In this document: positions 10,580 through 21,988 of the stretch, in pieces
Numbering within the stretch: the stretch's first letter is position 1
Layout of the letters: each line of letters begins with the position of its first letter
Assembly: GCA_023374045.1 (NCBI GenBank)
Contig: CM041776.1
Location: forward strand, 284,221,873 to 284,285,872
Reading direction: 5' to 3'
DNA: 64,000 bases
From: Limonium bicolor
Taxonomy: Eukaryota > Streptophyta > Magnoliopsida > Caryophyllales > Plumbaginaceae
The notes under the pieces: generated by a model
Databases searched by the model: none
Seen by the model: only the letters and a program-made list of their open reading frames with translations
What the model was told of the DNA's origin: nothing
Made by a program: the position numbers and the translations under genes

Positions 10580-11224
10580 CTATTTCTATTATGTATATAT
10601 CATAAAAAAGAGATAAGTAAGTAAAGATAATAAACTAAATTTTAAAATATATGTATCAACTTTTCAAATACTTGCTAAAGAAGTGAAACTTATATTTTAT
10701 AATTCTTTGCATTTCTTGTTAAAAACTAATAGTTAATTTGAAATTGTCAACTTATAGTATAAATTTATATTTGAGGTGAGGGTTCGGATGATATGGAAGT
10801 TATTTAGTTTTAGTGTATAAAGATAGCTTAAAAATTGTCAAATATGATACAAACTATATAATTTTAATAAATAATAGTATATGTTTATTAAATCTAGTGA
10901 ATTTAAATGTATATGGCCATATTTTTCAACTAAATGAGGCTAGGTTATCGAAGTTAACACCCACAGCAGGGTGGATTCCACTCTTCAAGGTCAAACGACG
11001 TCCTAGCACTTATTATCAGAATAAAATCAATTAGACATATAGGAAAAATAACTTGCCCGTTCATACGATTAAGGGCAAACTATCTATTGGCAGCTGAAAT
11101 AGACATTGATTGACCAAATCAAGCTATGATTATAGTTTCTATACGACAACCAATGAGTAAAACGAAGAAGATAAATTCCTATATAACATAATATCAGTGT
11201 GAATTGACTAATACTATACATTAC

Positions 11225-11414
11225 CTAGAATGAGAAGAACCCCGCGCCTGGAGATAAGAGATGAAAATGAGGAAGATGAGAGATAGTCAAAGGAACGAAC
11301 TTCAGCAGCTCCCTGGCGGAGTAACTCAGAGCAGAGCGACGAACCTACCAGCCTCAACCCACCAGTGACCACAAACATCTTCCCTTCAATTCCCCCCGAT
11401 GCATCCTTTGTCAA
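11225..11414 (-). pseudogene. 3beta-HSD-like short-chain dehydrogenase, first-exon fragment, copy B (in frame)
   Basis: The frame reads GKMFVVTGGLRLVGSSLC and continues with SELLRQGAAEVRSFD, matching the cofactor-binding start (beta1-TGGxxxVG-alpha1-beta2-D) of extended short-chain dehydrogenases of the 3beta-HSD group. The exon ends at CTAG|GTAATG. A TTG, not an ATG, stands where the open frame begins, and the remaining ~85% of the enzyme is missing. It is best read as a duplicated gene fragment. The group call comes from remembered plant homologues. Confidence 0.72.
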
Positions 11415-11519
11415 CCTTATTTAAGTCAATTGAGGACTTTTCACATCACATCCATCCAGAGATAGTTGGATACAAAACCTAACCTTTATCTATTTCTAAT
11501 GACAAGTGCGTCCTAGTAG

Positions 11520-12070
11520 TAGAGCTATCAAAATTTGACTCAACCCAAAAAAACCCGCCCGTTTGATCCGAACCTGACCAAAACCTGAAAATATTTAAAT
11601 ATAATAAACCCGAAACCTGATTAGGTAAAACCCAAAATGACCCGAACCCGAAATGACCCGAAATAATAGTAATTAAATATTACTCAAACTTGAACAACAT
11701 GAAATAATAGTGACTATAAATTATTCCCAACCTGAATGACCTAAATAAATATGATAAAAAAACTTGAGTCAAACTTAGTATATCTGAATAAAATTCAGAA
11801 TATGAATTGTATTGACTTTTTATAATCTATATGTAATATATTCTTTTAGAAATTAGGTATATAGTTATTCAATAATTTTTTAGAAAATATTCATAAAAAC
11901 CCGAAATAACCAAAACCCAATTCTATTTGACACTATTACAACCCAAACCCAAAATGACCCGAACCTGAATGACCCAAACACGAAATGACCCAAAATTTAA
12001 TGACCCGAACGGATATTGACCAAAAACATATGATCCAAAACCCGAACGGATAACCCGTTTGCCAGGTCTA
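11520..12070. mobile_element. hAT-like non-autonomous element, copy B
   Basis: Same terminal repeats and the same one-mismatch 8 bp flanking duplication (CCTAGTAG/TCTAGTAG) as the copy at 6540-7089, so the insertion predates the segmental duplication. Confidence 0.7.
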
Positions 12071-12784
12071 TCTAGTAGCAGTCGCACTTCGTTAGGTTCT
12101 CCCATTTTTTTTCTTTTTTTGGGAGGAAAACCACTTGTGATTACAAATAAGAGGGTTACATATACACCTAGTAATTCGGGTCACTTGTTTGGTGCTCGAC
12201 TCGGTTCGGTTTGGTTCGGGTCAATTTGTAGATATTTACTATTCGATTCGGTTCAGATCGGGTCAGGTTCATCTGGTTTAAATTAGATTCGGGTGACTTC
12301 GGTTTGGTTGAGTTCGGGTGATTTCAGTTCGGGTTAGCTTCTGCATCATTTGGTTTTTTCGACTTATAGGTCGAACTTGAGTGACTTATCCGGAGTAGGT
12401 TTGATTGACAAAAAATTAAAAGTACGAATTTTAAGCAACCTTTGTAACTTGTATCTGTTTTCATATGCGGCTCCCAAATTCTTTTAATATAGTGTTACTC
12501 TTGATCAAGAACACATTGTGTTTTGGTTAGACAAAATCAAATTGGATGACAATTTTGTATATGAATTTTTAACTATACATTTATTAATTGTATTGACCAA
12601 GTATAAATTAAATTTTTGTGGCATTACGCCCATCTATCGGCCCTCGACTCCCTCCCTTATCCACGCCTCCGCCTCATCGCTCTCACCAGATCATCTGCGC
12701 CTGTCACACCTTGCGCTCATCACCCGCGCAAGCGTCTCGCGCCTGCACCCATCCATCCTCGCCTCGCGCAAGCGTCATGCGCAA

Positions 12785-13291
12785 CTAGGGGTGAGCAAAC
12801 AGGGTGGTTATTTCGGTTATCCGAAATGAACGTTCTTTTTTTCGGATTCGATCACCGCATTTTTTAACCGTTTTACAAAAGTTCGGTTATTTTAGTTAAA
12901 ACGGTTATCCGTAATATAGTACAGTTCGGTTAACGGATATTGAAATTCAAACTTTGGTTATCCGTAATAACCGAACTTTTATAAAAATATTTTTATAATT
13001 TTATTTTTTTCCCTAGCCTAATACTTTTATCTAATATTTTACTACTCACTCAATTAGGTTTAGGTTTTGATTATTTCGGTTAATTCAGAAATTTGATTTT
13101 TTTCGGTTATTTTGGTTATTTCAGGAACTTCGGTTATCGGGCGGTTAACGATTATTAGTGAAACATAAAAAACGGTTATTGGTTAAAACGAATATTAGTA
13201 TTAAATTCGGTTATAACCGAAATAACCGAGCTCCAAACTTTATTTTAAATTTCGGTTAACGGATATCCGTTTTGATCGTTTGCACACCTAG
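12785..13291. mobile_element. CGGTTA-rich TIR element, copy B
   Basis: Begins CTAGGGGTGAGCAAAC and ends GTTTGCACACCTAG. About 507 bp, with the same inverted CGGTTA motifs as copy A and a short internal deletion. Confidence 0.7.
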
Positions 13292-14534
13292 CGCCCACGC
13301 CCATCCTTCAACATTCAAACCATTCATAAGTCCTAAAGATAAAGAAACATAAGTTTATAAATATAGAGTAATATAAAATAGTAATGATACACATTACTCT
13401 GTCTTATAAAATATTTTAGGTTATGTTGTCAAGGTAGATGATATAATCTGGCGGAGATTATTTATCCTTCATAATGCTAGTCTACCCACCCTTCACAACA
13501 GTCTACCATTGAGAATTTTTTTTTCCCTCATTTTATTGAGTAATTTCTTTAGGCATATACACATCAATCTTGGTTAGCATATGTCTCAATTGAAAAGTTG
13601 AGGTTTTTAATTAAACTTTATCAACATTTAAACCATTCACACGCCTCATGTCCTAAACGTAAAAAATACCTAACTTGATTAAAAGGTATTTGTTAGCTTC
13701 ATCCAAATGTAGCTATAGATGACTACATACATGTACATGTTTTCTATAAAATTGTACAGTCAGTAAATAAAATTGTATGATATTACTGAAATTTTACTAG
13801 ATGTACATACTAACTTCTTAAACTAACTTCTTAAACTGTACAATAAGCTTACAAAACCTGTACTTGTACACCGTATAAACCGTACAATTTTAAATGTAGC
13901 CAAAGATAGCTACATATACTTGTAGTCAAGAATAATTGTTATTAAAATGAAAATTAGTAGAGTATTATAAAATCATAATGATACACATTAAATTGTATTA
14001 TAAAACATTTTAAAGCAAAACATCTATAGTTTGTAGCAAAACATTTATGTGTGGGAAATGAAACAACACAGTTTATGAATGTTTTAATACAACAAGGCTT
14101 GCGATGCGTGAAGATGTCCAATATTATATATATCATTTGTGAGCAATGAACACTTATTGGATGTCTAAATCTCCATTATGTGTTTTTGGTTTCAAGAGTA
14201 TTGGTATGGTTGGAAGAGCTATAGTAGATTTAGATTTAACAAAGCATTCAGGTGGGATTCAGCTCGGGTGAAGTCGGTTTGGGTGAATTCGGTTCGGGTG
14301 GATTCGGGCCGTACCAAATTCGGTTTGATTCGGTTTTGGTTCGGTTCGAATTTTCGAGTCACACTATTCGGGTCAAAATCAAGTTCAGATCGGTTCGGTT
14401 TTACTGGTTTGGGTCACCTTTGCCAGGTCTAGTTACATATTAGTATCCATTATATGGGGAGATAAAACCAAGAGTCGTCCCACAAGATGGCACGACCAAT
14501 CAAAAACGCATTATAGGAGATCCACATCTATTCA

Positions 14535-14875
14535 GGAAAACAGGGTATTTTGTGAACATAAAACTCAAACAGTGGCATGTTGTAAACTACTAAACTTAGA
14601 TAGTGGCATATTGTAAACTATAAAACCAAACAAGGGTGTTTTGTGTACTTTTAAAATTTTTTTTTTTAAAAAAACCGTTGCATAGTCGAACCAGCGCAAT
14701 TAAATAAAAATTTATAAAAAAAAAAATTCTAACTTTCCGTCATGGGCATTTTGGCCATTGTCTAGGGAGGGTTAATGACGAAATTAACATCTTTTACCGG
14801 ACAGTGGTATTTTGTAAATTAAAACTCAAATAGAAGTGTATGGTGAATTACAAACTAAAATTTGAGAATTTTCAA
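14535..14875. repeat. Decayed, one-armed relative of the foldback family
   Basis: The order of motifs matches one arm of the element at 3402-4473: several units like CAGGGTATTTTGTGAAC spaced ~33 bp, a poly(T)/poly(A) stretch, GGGCATTTTGGCCATTGTCTAGGGAGG (compare GGGGCAAAATAGTCATTTTCC), a GTTAA...ATTAAC stretch, then more GTATTTTGTAAATT units ending GAGAATTTTC. Identity is much lower and no opposite arm is present. It ends about 130 bp upstream of the small gene at 15009. Confidence 0.6.
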
Positions 14876-15008
14876 AAAAAAAAAAACAAAAGGCCTACCA
14901 CCCCTTCTGGTGCACTTTTACTACCAAACCGTCCGCATCGAGCCACCCTTTACAACCCTCAACACCGGCCGATATCCGCTGATTGAATACAGCTGTAAGA
15001 AGAAAGAA

Positions 15009-15155
15009 ATGGCGCTGATGAGAGGGGAACCATTGCTGTCGAAGCTGGCTTATCTGGCGAAGTACGTTGTGTTTCCTGGAGCAATGGCCGCTTCTTTGCT
15101 TTACTCTCCCCCCGATTACAACAAACCGAAGAAAAACCTCGATCCCGCTCACTAG
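15009..15155 (+). CDS. 48-residue protein with one hydrophobic segment
   Basis: The ATG at 15009 opens a 48-codon frame to TAG at 15153. The middle (KLAYLAKYVVFPGAMAASLLY) is a single hydrophobic helix followed by a polar, lysine- and proline-rich tail (SPPDYNKPKKNLDPAH). A balanced composition and a clean start after AGAAAGAA argue for a real small gene. This shape recurs in small plant mitochondrial membrane proteins, including plant-specific respiratory-chain subunits, but I cannot assign a family. A likely GT donor at 15189 (GACG|GTGAG) and an acceptor near 16013 (TTTTTCAG|GGATATGG) suggest an intron in the 3' UTR. Confidence 0.55.
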   Translation: MALMRGEPLLSKLAYLAKYVVFPGAMAASLLYSPPDYNKPKKNLDPAH

Positions 15156-15159
15156 TGTT

Positions 15160-17333
15160 TTCCGATTCACCCCGCTTTCCGATCGACGGTGAGTTCTCTC
15201 TAGTTTCGTCAAAATATAGGGTTCTACATCGTATCTCAGGTTAGCGTAGTTGCAATTGAAACCCCCTTCCTCCAACCAGTCCCTATTGAATTATTGATCT
15301 TGATTGGATTCCTCGTCTCCGATGTTCTCTTGGTATGACAGAGCATGACCTCTGATTTGGATTTTGTGAATCATCGCCTGTGAACTTCTAATCTTTATTA
15401 TTCTGACGTGGTTATTTTGGATTGTTTCAAAATCAACGGTATGGTAAATTTGCACTTAGTTATTTGTTAGTCTGTACCATGATGACATTATTATAGTATT
15501 ATATACAGCGCTAATGAGTGGTAACGACGATTGAACTCGGAATCAACGTTTTCTCCGATTGCACATGAGCGTCTCCATCAGATAGGCTTAAGCGAAGGAT
15601 AGAGATAGATGCCAATATGGCTTCAAACTTGATAACTGGTTCCAAGTCGTAAGCCTTTTTTTCTTAGACTGCTTACTTTTACACAAGAAGTAGATTCTAT
15701 GCCAATCTGTCACTGGTCCTGACTCTACCAAGTTCAATTGTGTGGTATGTTAATTGAGGTTCTTGAACGTCCTATTCATCTTATCTAATTAGACTCTGTT
15801 TTTTAACAATGTGAGTATACACCCTCCTTCATTGTAACCTTTCTATGATAGACCCATTACAGTCTCTCCTTTCAGTCTGGTTCTAAAGGATAGGGTAGCT
15901 CTCTATTTAAATCAATTTTCTACTGCGTTTGCCTACTTTTCCTGTAGATAAGATGGAGTTGTACTCTTTAGTCACCCCTGTTTATGACAAGGCTTCTTTG
16001 TGGTTTTTTTCAGGGATATGGTGAAAGTCTGCAAAGTCGTGGTCTAGACATCTGACGTGTTTGGAATTTACAATAATGTTTGTTGTGTTTTTGTTGACAA
16101 ATTCACGGATTGGTATATGCGTTGCTCCAGTTCAAGCGTGGATGTGTTTGGATGGCGACTTGTTAAAGTTGTAGTACTTTCCAAACATTACTTTCTTTCA
16201 ATGGATTCTATTATGAGATAATTTCATCTGCTCATCTTTTATTCCTCTTTCTATCTTTCTTCCCTTTGCTTTTGTGTTCTTGTATTATGAATATGAGTTT
16301 TATGAGGGCACATGCTATGAGTGAGAAGTACGATACATCTTTGATGTAGGTTCTATTCCGTAGAATTGATTAGTATGGTAGCTAAAAGATTAGTGTTGAT
16401 TAGGAGAGATTTTGAAATGGCATGGAATATTTTATTGACAGTGGTTGTAGGTAGAGTTAATACCCTTGGTGAGTTGCATTAAGTTGATTGAGGTTGTAGA
16501 GATAATATTTGGTTTGTGGCAGTAGAAGACTGGTGACCACTGACCAGTAGGCTCTGGAATCTTCACGAGTGAACTCAGTGTGGGCAGATATGGATGTAGA
16601 AGAGACAGTACCTCATTTCTTCCAGGAAAATCAGAGTTGTAATGCTATCTAAAACGTAACTTAAACCATGGGGAAAAGACAATGATAATGAGGATGTGTG
16701 ACATCCAATTCAATCTCATTTTCTCTATCTATTTATGCAGAAGGGACAAGTGAATTTCTGTTGTTAAAGAACTGATTGAACTATGTGGTGTTGGCGGCAG
16801 AAAGAGCTATCCCATAATTTTCTTTTCCTGTTGACATTTGGTGACAGGAGCCGGAAAAGCACCTTCAATACATGTGTAAGAGAAGAGACATCTCTATTCA
16901 AGTGGCTAGACGGCTATTTTATAAAAATACAAGCTCCCTTGTCTGTGAATATAAGTATGTTTATGCTCTGTGAAGCTAGATTGACCATTATCTCTGCCGC
17001 TGACGCGCGAATGAGATCCTAGCTGAGACTATCAGCGCTGGACAGATATTGAGACGAGGATGCTCAAGCTTGGGTAGGTATGTAGGTAGTATCGTTGCTG
17101 TATTATTACAGGATGTTCTTCTGCTAGTTTGAAGCCAAATTGTTTCTTATCAAGAAACTAGTAGTAGGGCTGTTTACGTTTTGGAGATTATCAGGTAAAT
17201 GTAGGCGGTGATGTCACTGGAGGTTCAGAACGGTGGACTTTCTCTTGCACCTCTTTGGAATCATAGGAGCTCTCCTGTTGCTTCTTTCACCAATTATTGT
17301 TACTATTGCAAGCACGGCAATGTGGGGATGATC
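15160..17333. other. 3' UTR/intron of the small gene, then sequence without a recognisable gene
   Basis: The 15160-16250 part probably holds the 3' UTR intron and last exon of the small gene. From 16250 to 17333 no frame has recognisable protein content; its right end should include the 3' UTR of the minus-strand NAC gene. Confidence 0.4.
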
Positions 17334-18863
17334 TCAACGTGCCTCATCATCCTCTCCCCGCTCTCTGACAGTTGGTATATCTTGATCTAGTTTTGTAATA
17401 ATGATGTGAGCGGGGGTTATTACAGTGTGGTAAGAAGAAGACAAGAGATTGTCTTCATTGCAGAGAGGAAGCGGTGATGTTAAAGAGGGATCAAATGGCA
17501 AGTGAGTAGCTGAGCAGGATGAATGTGCTAGGTTATTTGCATTGTAACCATTTGTGTTGTTAAGTGGTAGAACTTTGCCATTAGTCCAGTTACCAGGAAA
17601 ACCTGGCGAGTGGTGGAGAAGAGAGCTAAGCTGATCAGGTAGTAGTTGTTGTAGGTGGTGGTTCTGGTTGTGGTGGAGGAGAATAAATGGCTGGTTGGTG
17701 GTCAGATTGATATTAGAATCAGGTTGAAGAGAAAGAAGAGATGAACTGCTGGGATCTACATGTTCCAGTTCTGCAGCTTGCTGTTGAAGTTGAGGGTTAG
17801 GGAGATGGAGTGGTAGTAGAGGAGGGGTAATGCGGTCTGGAAGGGGAGGCAAGGGGGAGGAGGAGAAAAAGTTTTTTCCAGCAGCAGGATCAGAGGACGA
17901 GGGACTGCCACTGTGATTAACCAGGCCACCTTCTCCATCTTGGAGTATATAGCTGCTGCAAGGGCTTGGATTTCTGCAGCGTGAACCTTTTTTCTCCGTA
18001 AGTTTATAGAAAATTCTGCACATGACCCATTCTTCCTGTGGTAATAATAAAACGAGCATGCATGCTTGCTGTCAGCTCAGGACATCACAAGGGTTGCGGT
18101 TTTTTATTTGACTCAGTACAGTGCAGTAGTAGAGAGTAATTATTATTTGAGAGAATTCACCTTCGAGGAATGGGGGAATGGGAAGGAGAAAGGGCCATCA
18201 AGGCGATATTCGGCATAGGATCCTTTTTTGATGCCTCTGGGGCTCTTCCTCTGAAGCCAACATCACCATATCCTCTGGGGCTAAGAAGAGGCTTCATCTG
18301 CCGACTATTATTGTTGGGGTAGTTGGTAGGTGCAAAAGCCGAAGCGGAGGCATAAACTTCCCTGTCTTTGCCAGTGGCTTTCCAGTAGCCAGCTCTGGTG
18401 GCTCTGTTGGTTCTGAGTCCGGTGGGATACTTTCTGTCTCTGGCGCTGTAAAAGTACCACTCTCTTTCGCCCATCTTGGCCCTTTCTGCATGCGTGTTAA
18501 TTAATGAAATTAGTAGGGGTATTATAGTGAGATGATGATAGTGGTATGTAGAATGATGTTGGTATGGTACATGCCTGGGAGATCCCAAGGCTCACAATGG
18601 TTGAGATCGATCTCGGCAATCTCGACAACTGGTCCGATACCATTATTTGAATTAGCTGAAGAAGAGCGGCGGTCGTGAGAGGATTTGTTGTTGATGTTGT
18701 TGCTGTTAGGATTCCAAAAAACCTTTGATGCGAGGTAGCATGCTATGAGCTCTTCATCTGTGGGGTGAAATCTGAAACCTGGCGGTAGTGAGGCAGCTGC
18801 TTCGTGGCCACCATCTGCTAGGATATTTTTTCCCAAGCTCGCGTAGGACTTCTTCCAGTACAT
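17334..18863 (-). CDS. NAC-domain transcription factor, CUC3/NAM-like, with damaged subdomain D (possible pseudogene)
   Basis: Exon 1 is 18863-18575, exon 2 18485-18161, exon 3 18035-17334. Exon 1 begins [11 protein letters not shown] and carries NAC subdomain A ([15 protein letters not shown], from about residue 25) and B to EPWDLP. Exon 2 continues [18 protein letters not shown] and [13 protein letters not shown] (subdomain C). Exon 3 opens [12 protein letters not shown] (subdomain E) and adds a ~220-residue Ser/Pro/Gln-rich tail typical of the activation region. Intron 1 needs a GC donor (CCCAG|GCATGT), since the downstream GT gives the wrong frame; intron 2 is GT-AG. Between KDREVY and the next conserved block ([15 protein letters not shown]) the frame shifts: exons 1+2 total 614 bases, one short of a multiple of three. 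The conserved VGMKKTLVFY of subdomain D, needed for DNA binding, cannot be read. Either the gene is decaying or the sequence has small errors. NAC identity is secure; the CUC3-like placement is from memory. Confidence 0.88.
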
Positions 18864-19183
18864 TAACTGCCTTCATTTCTTGTCCAGTAACAGATAGGGA
18901 TTGGGTTTGGGAAGGAGCAGTAGCGTGCAAGAGGGAGGGAGAATGAATGGAGCAGTAAGAGAACGGAAACGCGAGATAGTAGTGTTTGTATAGCAGTATT
19001 TATGAATGGAGGGATGAAGTTGAAGTCACAGGTGAGGAGAGGAAGCAGGAAGGAGCACTGAAATCCAAGGCAAAGACAACGATGTACACCCACAATTCTC
19101 AGGAAGAGATTAGTGAATGGCTCTTTTGCCCCTTCGAACTGATTGATTGGTCATTTTGATAATAGGGAACTCTGACGGGCCGC

Positions 19184-19194
19184 TTTTTTATATA
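19184..19194 (-). promoter_or_regulatory. Probable TATA box of the NAC gene
   Basis: The minus strand reads TATATAAAAAA about 320 bp upstream of the NAC start codon. This leaves a ~290 bp 5' leader containing short upstream reading frames. No other TATA-like sequence lies better placed in the leader. Confidence 0.5.
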
Positions 19195-19800
19195 CCACTA
19201 CTACTATGACTGTGGAGCTGACCCGTGGTCTTGTGACATTTATTGCTTCTGCTACTACTACTATTATTACTATTTGGTATGGGACGGATGGAGATGGTTC
19301 AAACTTGAAAGGATGAAAGGTATCCCAACAGAAAAGAAACTAAACAGAGTGAGAGCTTTCCATATGACATTTAAGTGGGGGGCTGGGTATGTCTCAAGTG
19401 ACAGTAATGTTGCTAGTTAGTAAACATGAGGTGCGAGGTTAGAGGTGGAGGAAGATGACTATGCGTGTCTCTGTGAAGATCAATAAATTTATCACCTGTT
19501 TTGGCATGAACTCTCTCTCTCTCTCCCCCTCGCACTTGCACCTTACCTTCCTTTTTATACGGTCCTAAAAAAGTACCTCCTCTTTACATGGATATGTTGC
19601 CCTCGACAGTATGCATATTACATGATTCAGATATGTTGAGTGTTTATGCAAAATGCAGGCTAGATTATTGCTACAAAATGAAATGCCTAGCTAACTCAAC
19701 TTAAGGGAAAAGCACATTTTCCCATCATTTGAGTGAAGATAAGTTGGATGAGAATAAGAACATACTCCCAATCCCACCTTAAACAAAGAGCATCAATTCC
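19195..19800. other. NAC upstream region, no gene seen
   Basis: It contains a short (CT)n run at about 19508-19526 and otherwise mixed sequence. I find no coding frame. Confidence 0.5.
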
Positions 19801-19969
19801 TAGTCTCAGAATCCAAATTCACCTAATCATAATGTAAATATAGTCAATTATAGAAAAAGAGTAAATAAGGCTAGCCCTAAACTTAATACCATGAAATCTA
19901 CGATATGGAACTACTTTCCAAATTTGTAGTTTTTTTTTTTTTTTGTCATTATCAATTAGAGTCTTCTTG

Positions 19970-20960
19970 ACCAACTCAGGAGCTAAATCATAACAAATGT
20001 TATGCTCCGAAGCAATTGAACATGTTTTGAAACTAGCTAAAAGCATTTTGATAGTGCTGAACATGAGATTGTTATAAGCCATCTAAAGTAAGACTCGTGT
20101 GCCGACAAAACTAACCATGATGTAGCATTCGTTCCAAAAGGCCTGAACCATATAATAGTCTAGGCTAAAAAGACCAAGTCTAGTGATAATTGTCATCAAA
20201 ATCCTTCCTTCGTGCATCAAGTCACCAGAGAGAATCTTTCTGCAGAACTTAGGGACTAGTTCATAACACATGCTATGACTACTCACCAAAAAGGTTTGCT
20301 CCAAAGCAATTTGACGTATTATGGTACTAGATAAAGACACTTTGACTGTGCTGAACCAGAGATTGTTGTAAGTCGACCACGAAGTGTCATGCGCATAAAG
20401 GAAACCAATGCCGAGGTAGTAAACTTCCCCAAAAGTTTGGACCATAAAGAGGTCGAGACTGTAGTAGCAGTTATTCCAAAAATTCCACGCATAACGATTG
20501 CCTCTGTCAAACAACTTAGCGAAATCTTTGATGAAGACATCAAGGATCATATCAAGACATAAGCAGAAGCAACCCACCAAAACAATAAGCTCCAATGCAG
20601 TTTGACATGACTTGAGGATCAATTTCACCTTAATAATGGTTTTAGCCAATAAGGAACAACTTGCGCAAAAGAGGAGCCAATGTTGTAGTAATCTTCCTAA
20701 AAAGCTTGGACCATAGGAAGGTCAAAGCTCAAGCAACCTGAACTAGCTAAAAGCACCTTGACCATGTTGGAATAGAGCCCATTGGAAACCAACATTAGGG
20801 TAACTTGTGCAATGGAGGAAACACCAGCATAAAGAAACTCCTCCCAACCATACTGGATCCTCCTAGAACTGAAACTTATAAAACCTGAGAAATCAAGAGC
20901 ATCTAATACCAGGGGGTAAAGTAAAGCTGTAAGCCAAAATCCCAAAAGTAAAGTAATTTT
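19970..20960 (-). repeat. Imperfect ~270-295 bp tandem repeat with long minus-strand open frames
   Basis: On the minus strand a unit recurs about three times: (L)D-x-x-MVQ(A/T)F, then YNNL(W/M)FST(V/I)K, then CY(E/D)L(A/V)P. The MVQ landmark lies at about 20147, 20441 and 20710, spacings of 294 and 269. The open frames (20083-20649 and neighbours) follow the repeat and are broken between units. I do not recognise a family. It could be a repeated untranslated or leader region of a mobile element, or a decayed repeat protein. Confidence 0.5.
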
Positions 20961-21403
20961 CACAAAAGGCCCAATATAACACACGTGCACATGCACCATA
21001 CACCATTTGATCTTGGTAATTGAGAAATATATCAAACTTGAAAACTCTAGCATCCCTCTTGAAAACAACCCATCAAAGAGTAAACAGATTATTCACAATC
21101 ATAGAAACATAAGATCAAAAACCCACCCCTTCACAGAATTAGAGGTTATAGAAAAATTTCAACACAATCAAACTTAGGTTTCCAGACAAATTCAACCAGA
21201 TGAGTATAAGAGAAGACATACAAAGGATATACCCAAAACTTCACCGCAAACAACAACAATTAGGACAAACAGCTTTTTAAATGCTTGTGAAAAAAGCACC
21301 AAGCCATGCCCAAATGTTCTGAGGATGACGCCACAATGACTACAACACCAACACCGAACTGACAAAATAAAAAACTGAGAACGGAACACCCCATCTCTCC
21401 CTC

Positions 21404-21404
<1 letters not shown>

Positions 21405-21442
<38 letters not shown>
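21405..21442. repeat. (CT)n microsatellite
   Basis: CTCCTCCTC runs into about 17 uninterrupted CT units ending CCC. It lies about 185 bp left of the first copia element. Confidence 0.9.
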
Positions 21443-21444
<2 letters not shown>

Positions 21445-21626
21445 TGTGTAGAGATTCTAGTTATGTAGCAAGGGGAACCTCTGAATCAACTACTTGACCC
21501 TTCCATCTAAAAAATGGCCCGAGAAAATAGCACCTCCTAAGAGTAAATGCAAGGAAGCAAACCCTATTGACTGAATCACACTTGAAATCGAAGTCGATCG
21601 AAGAGGGAGACACCGTTGGAGAAGTC

Positions 21627-21896
21627 TGATAAGATTTAGAGAAGAGTAGAAGAACACCATGAGATTAGCTTAGTCTCAATTCGAGACCGGTAGAGAAAAA
21701 GAGTTTTGAGAAAAGAGAGAGCAGCAAAACTTTTCTCTCGTTACCACCCTCACTCTAACGAACCCTAGACTATATTAGAAGGGATAAGACAGATTGACTA
21801 TGTTACCCCTCAATAACTAAGACTAACAGTAGTAACACTTAACCAAATAAAAACTAGTAGACAAAAATAAATACAGGAATATACAGTCTCTCAACA
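21627..21896 (-). repeat. Copia 1, 3' LTR
   Basis: Forward strand begins TGATAAGATTTAGAGAAG and ends CTCTCAACA. It matches 26694-26958 with scattered substitutions and indels. The adjacent GCCCCCCTTAAAG (21897 on) is the polypurine tract in minus orientation. Confidence 0.93.
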
Positions 21897-21988
21897 GCCC
21901 CCCTTAAAGCATGCATATAATGTATGTTTTGGATCTTCAGGCTTCAAACTTCAATGTCATTCTAGGACTTTAAACCTGTCCTTTTAAT

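Larger units (their letters stand above)
9355..14337. repeat. Segmental tandem duplication, right copy (B)
   Basis: It repeats the block at 3222-9354 head to tail, starting TTGTAACATAG and ending at about CGGTTTTG (14331-14338). It lacks the foldback element and shows the uninterrupted target (AATTATTTATTTGATATG). In this copy the dehydrogenase exon reads in frame. Sequence continues past the right edge into unduplicated TTCGGTT-rich DNA. Confidence 0.9.

Noticed and set aside
12518..12867. Ser/Pro/Arg-rich frames in the GC-rich island
   Set aside because: They differ between the duplicate copies and run into the adjoining TIR element; this is composition, not a gene.
3222..14337. Possible giant LTR pair (two ~5 kb direct repeats)
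   Set aside because: The copies abut with no internal region, primer site or coding genes between them, so this is a tandem duplication.
14895..15275. 126-codon antisense frame over the small gene
   Set aside because: It overlaps the better-supported 48-codon plus-strand gene, covers its UTRs and has no recognisable domain.
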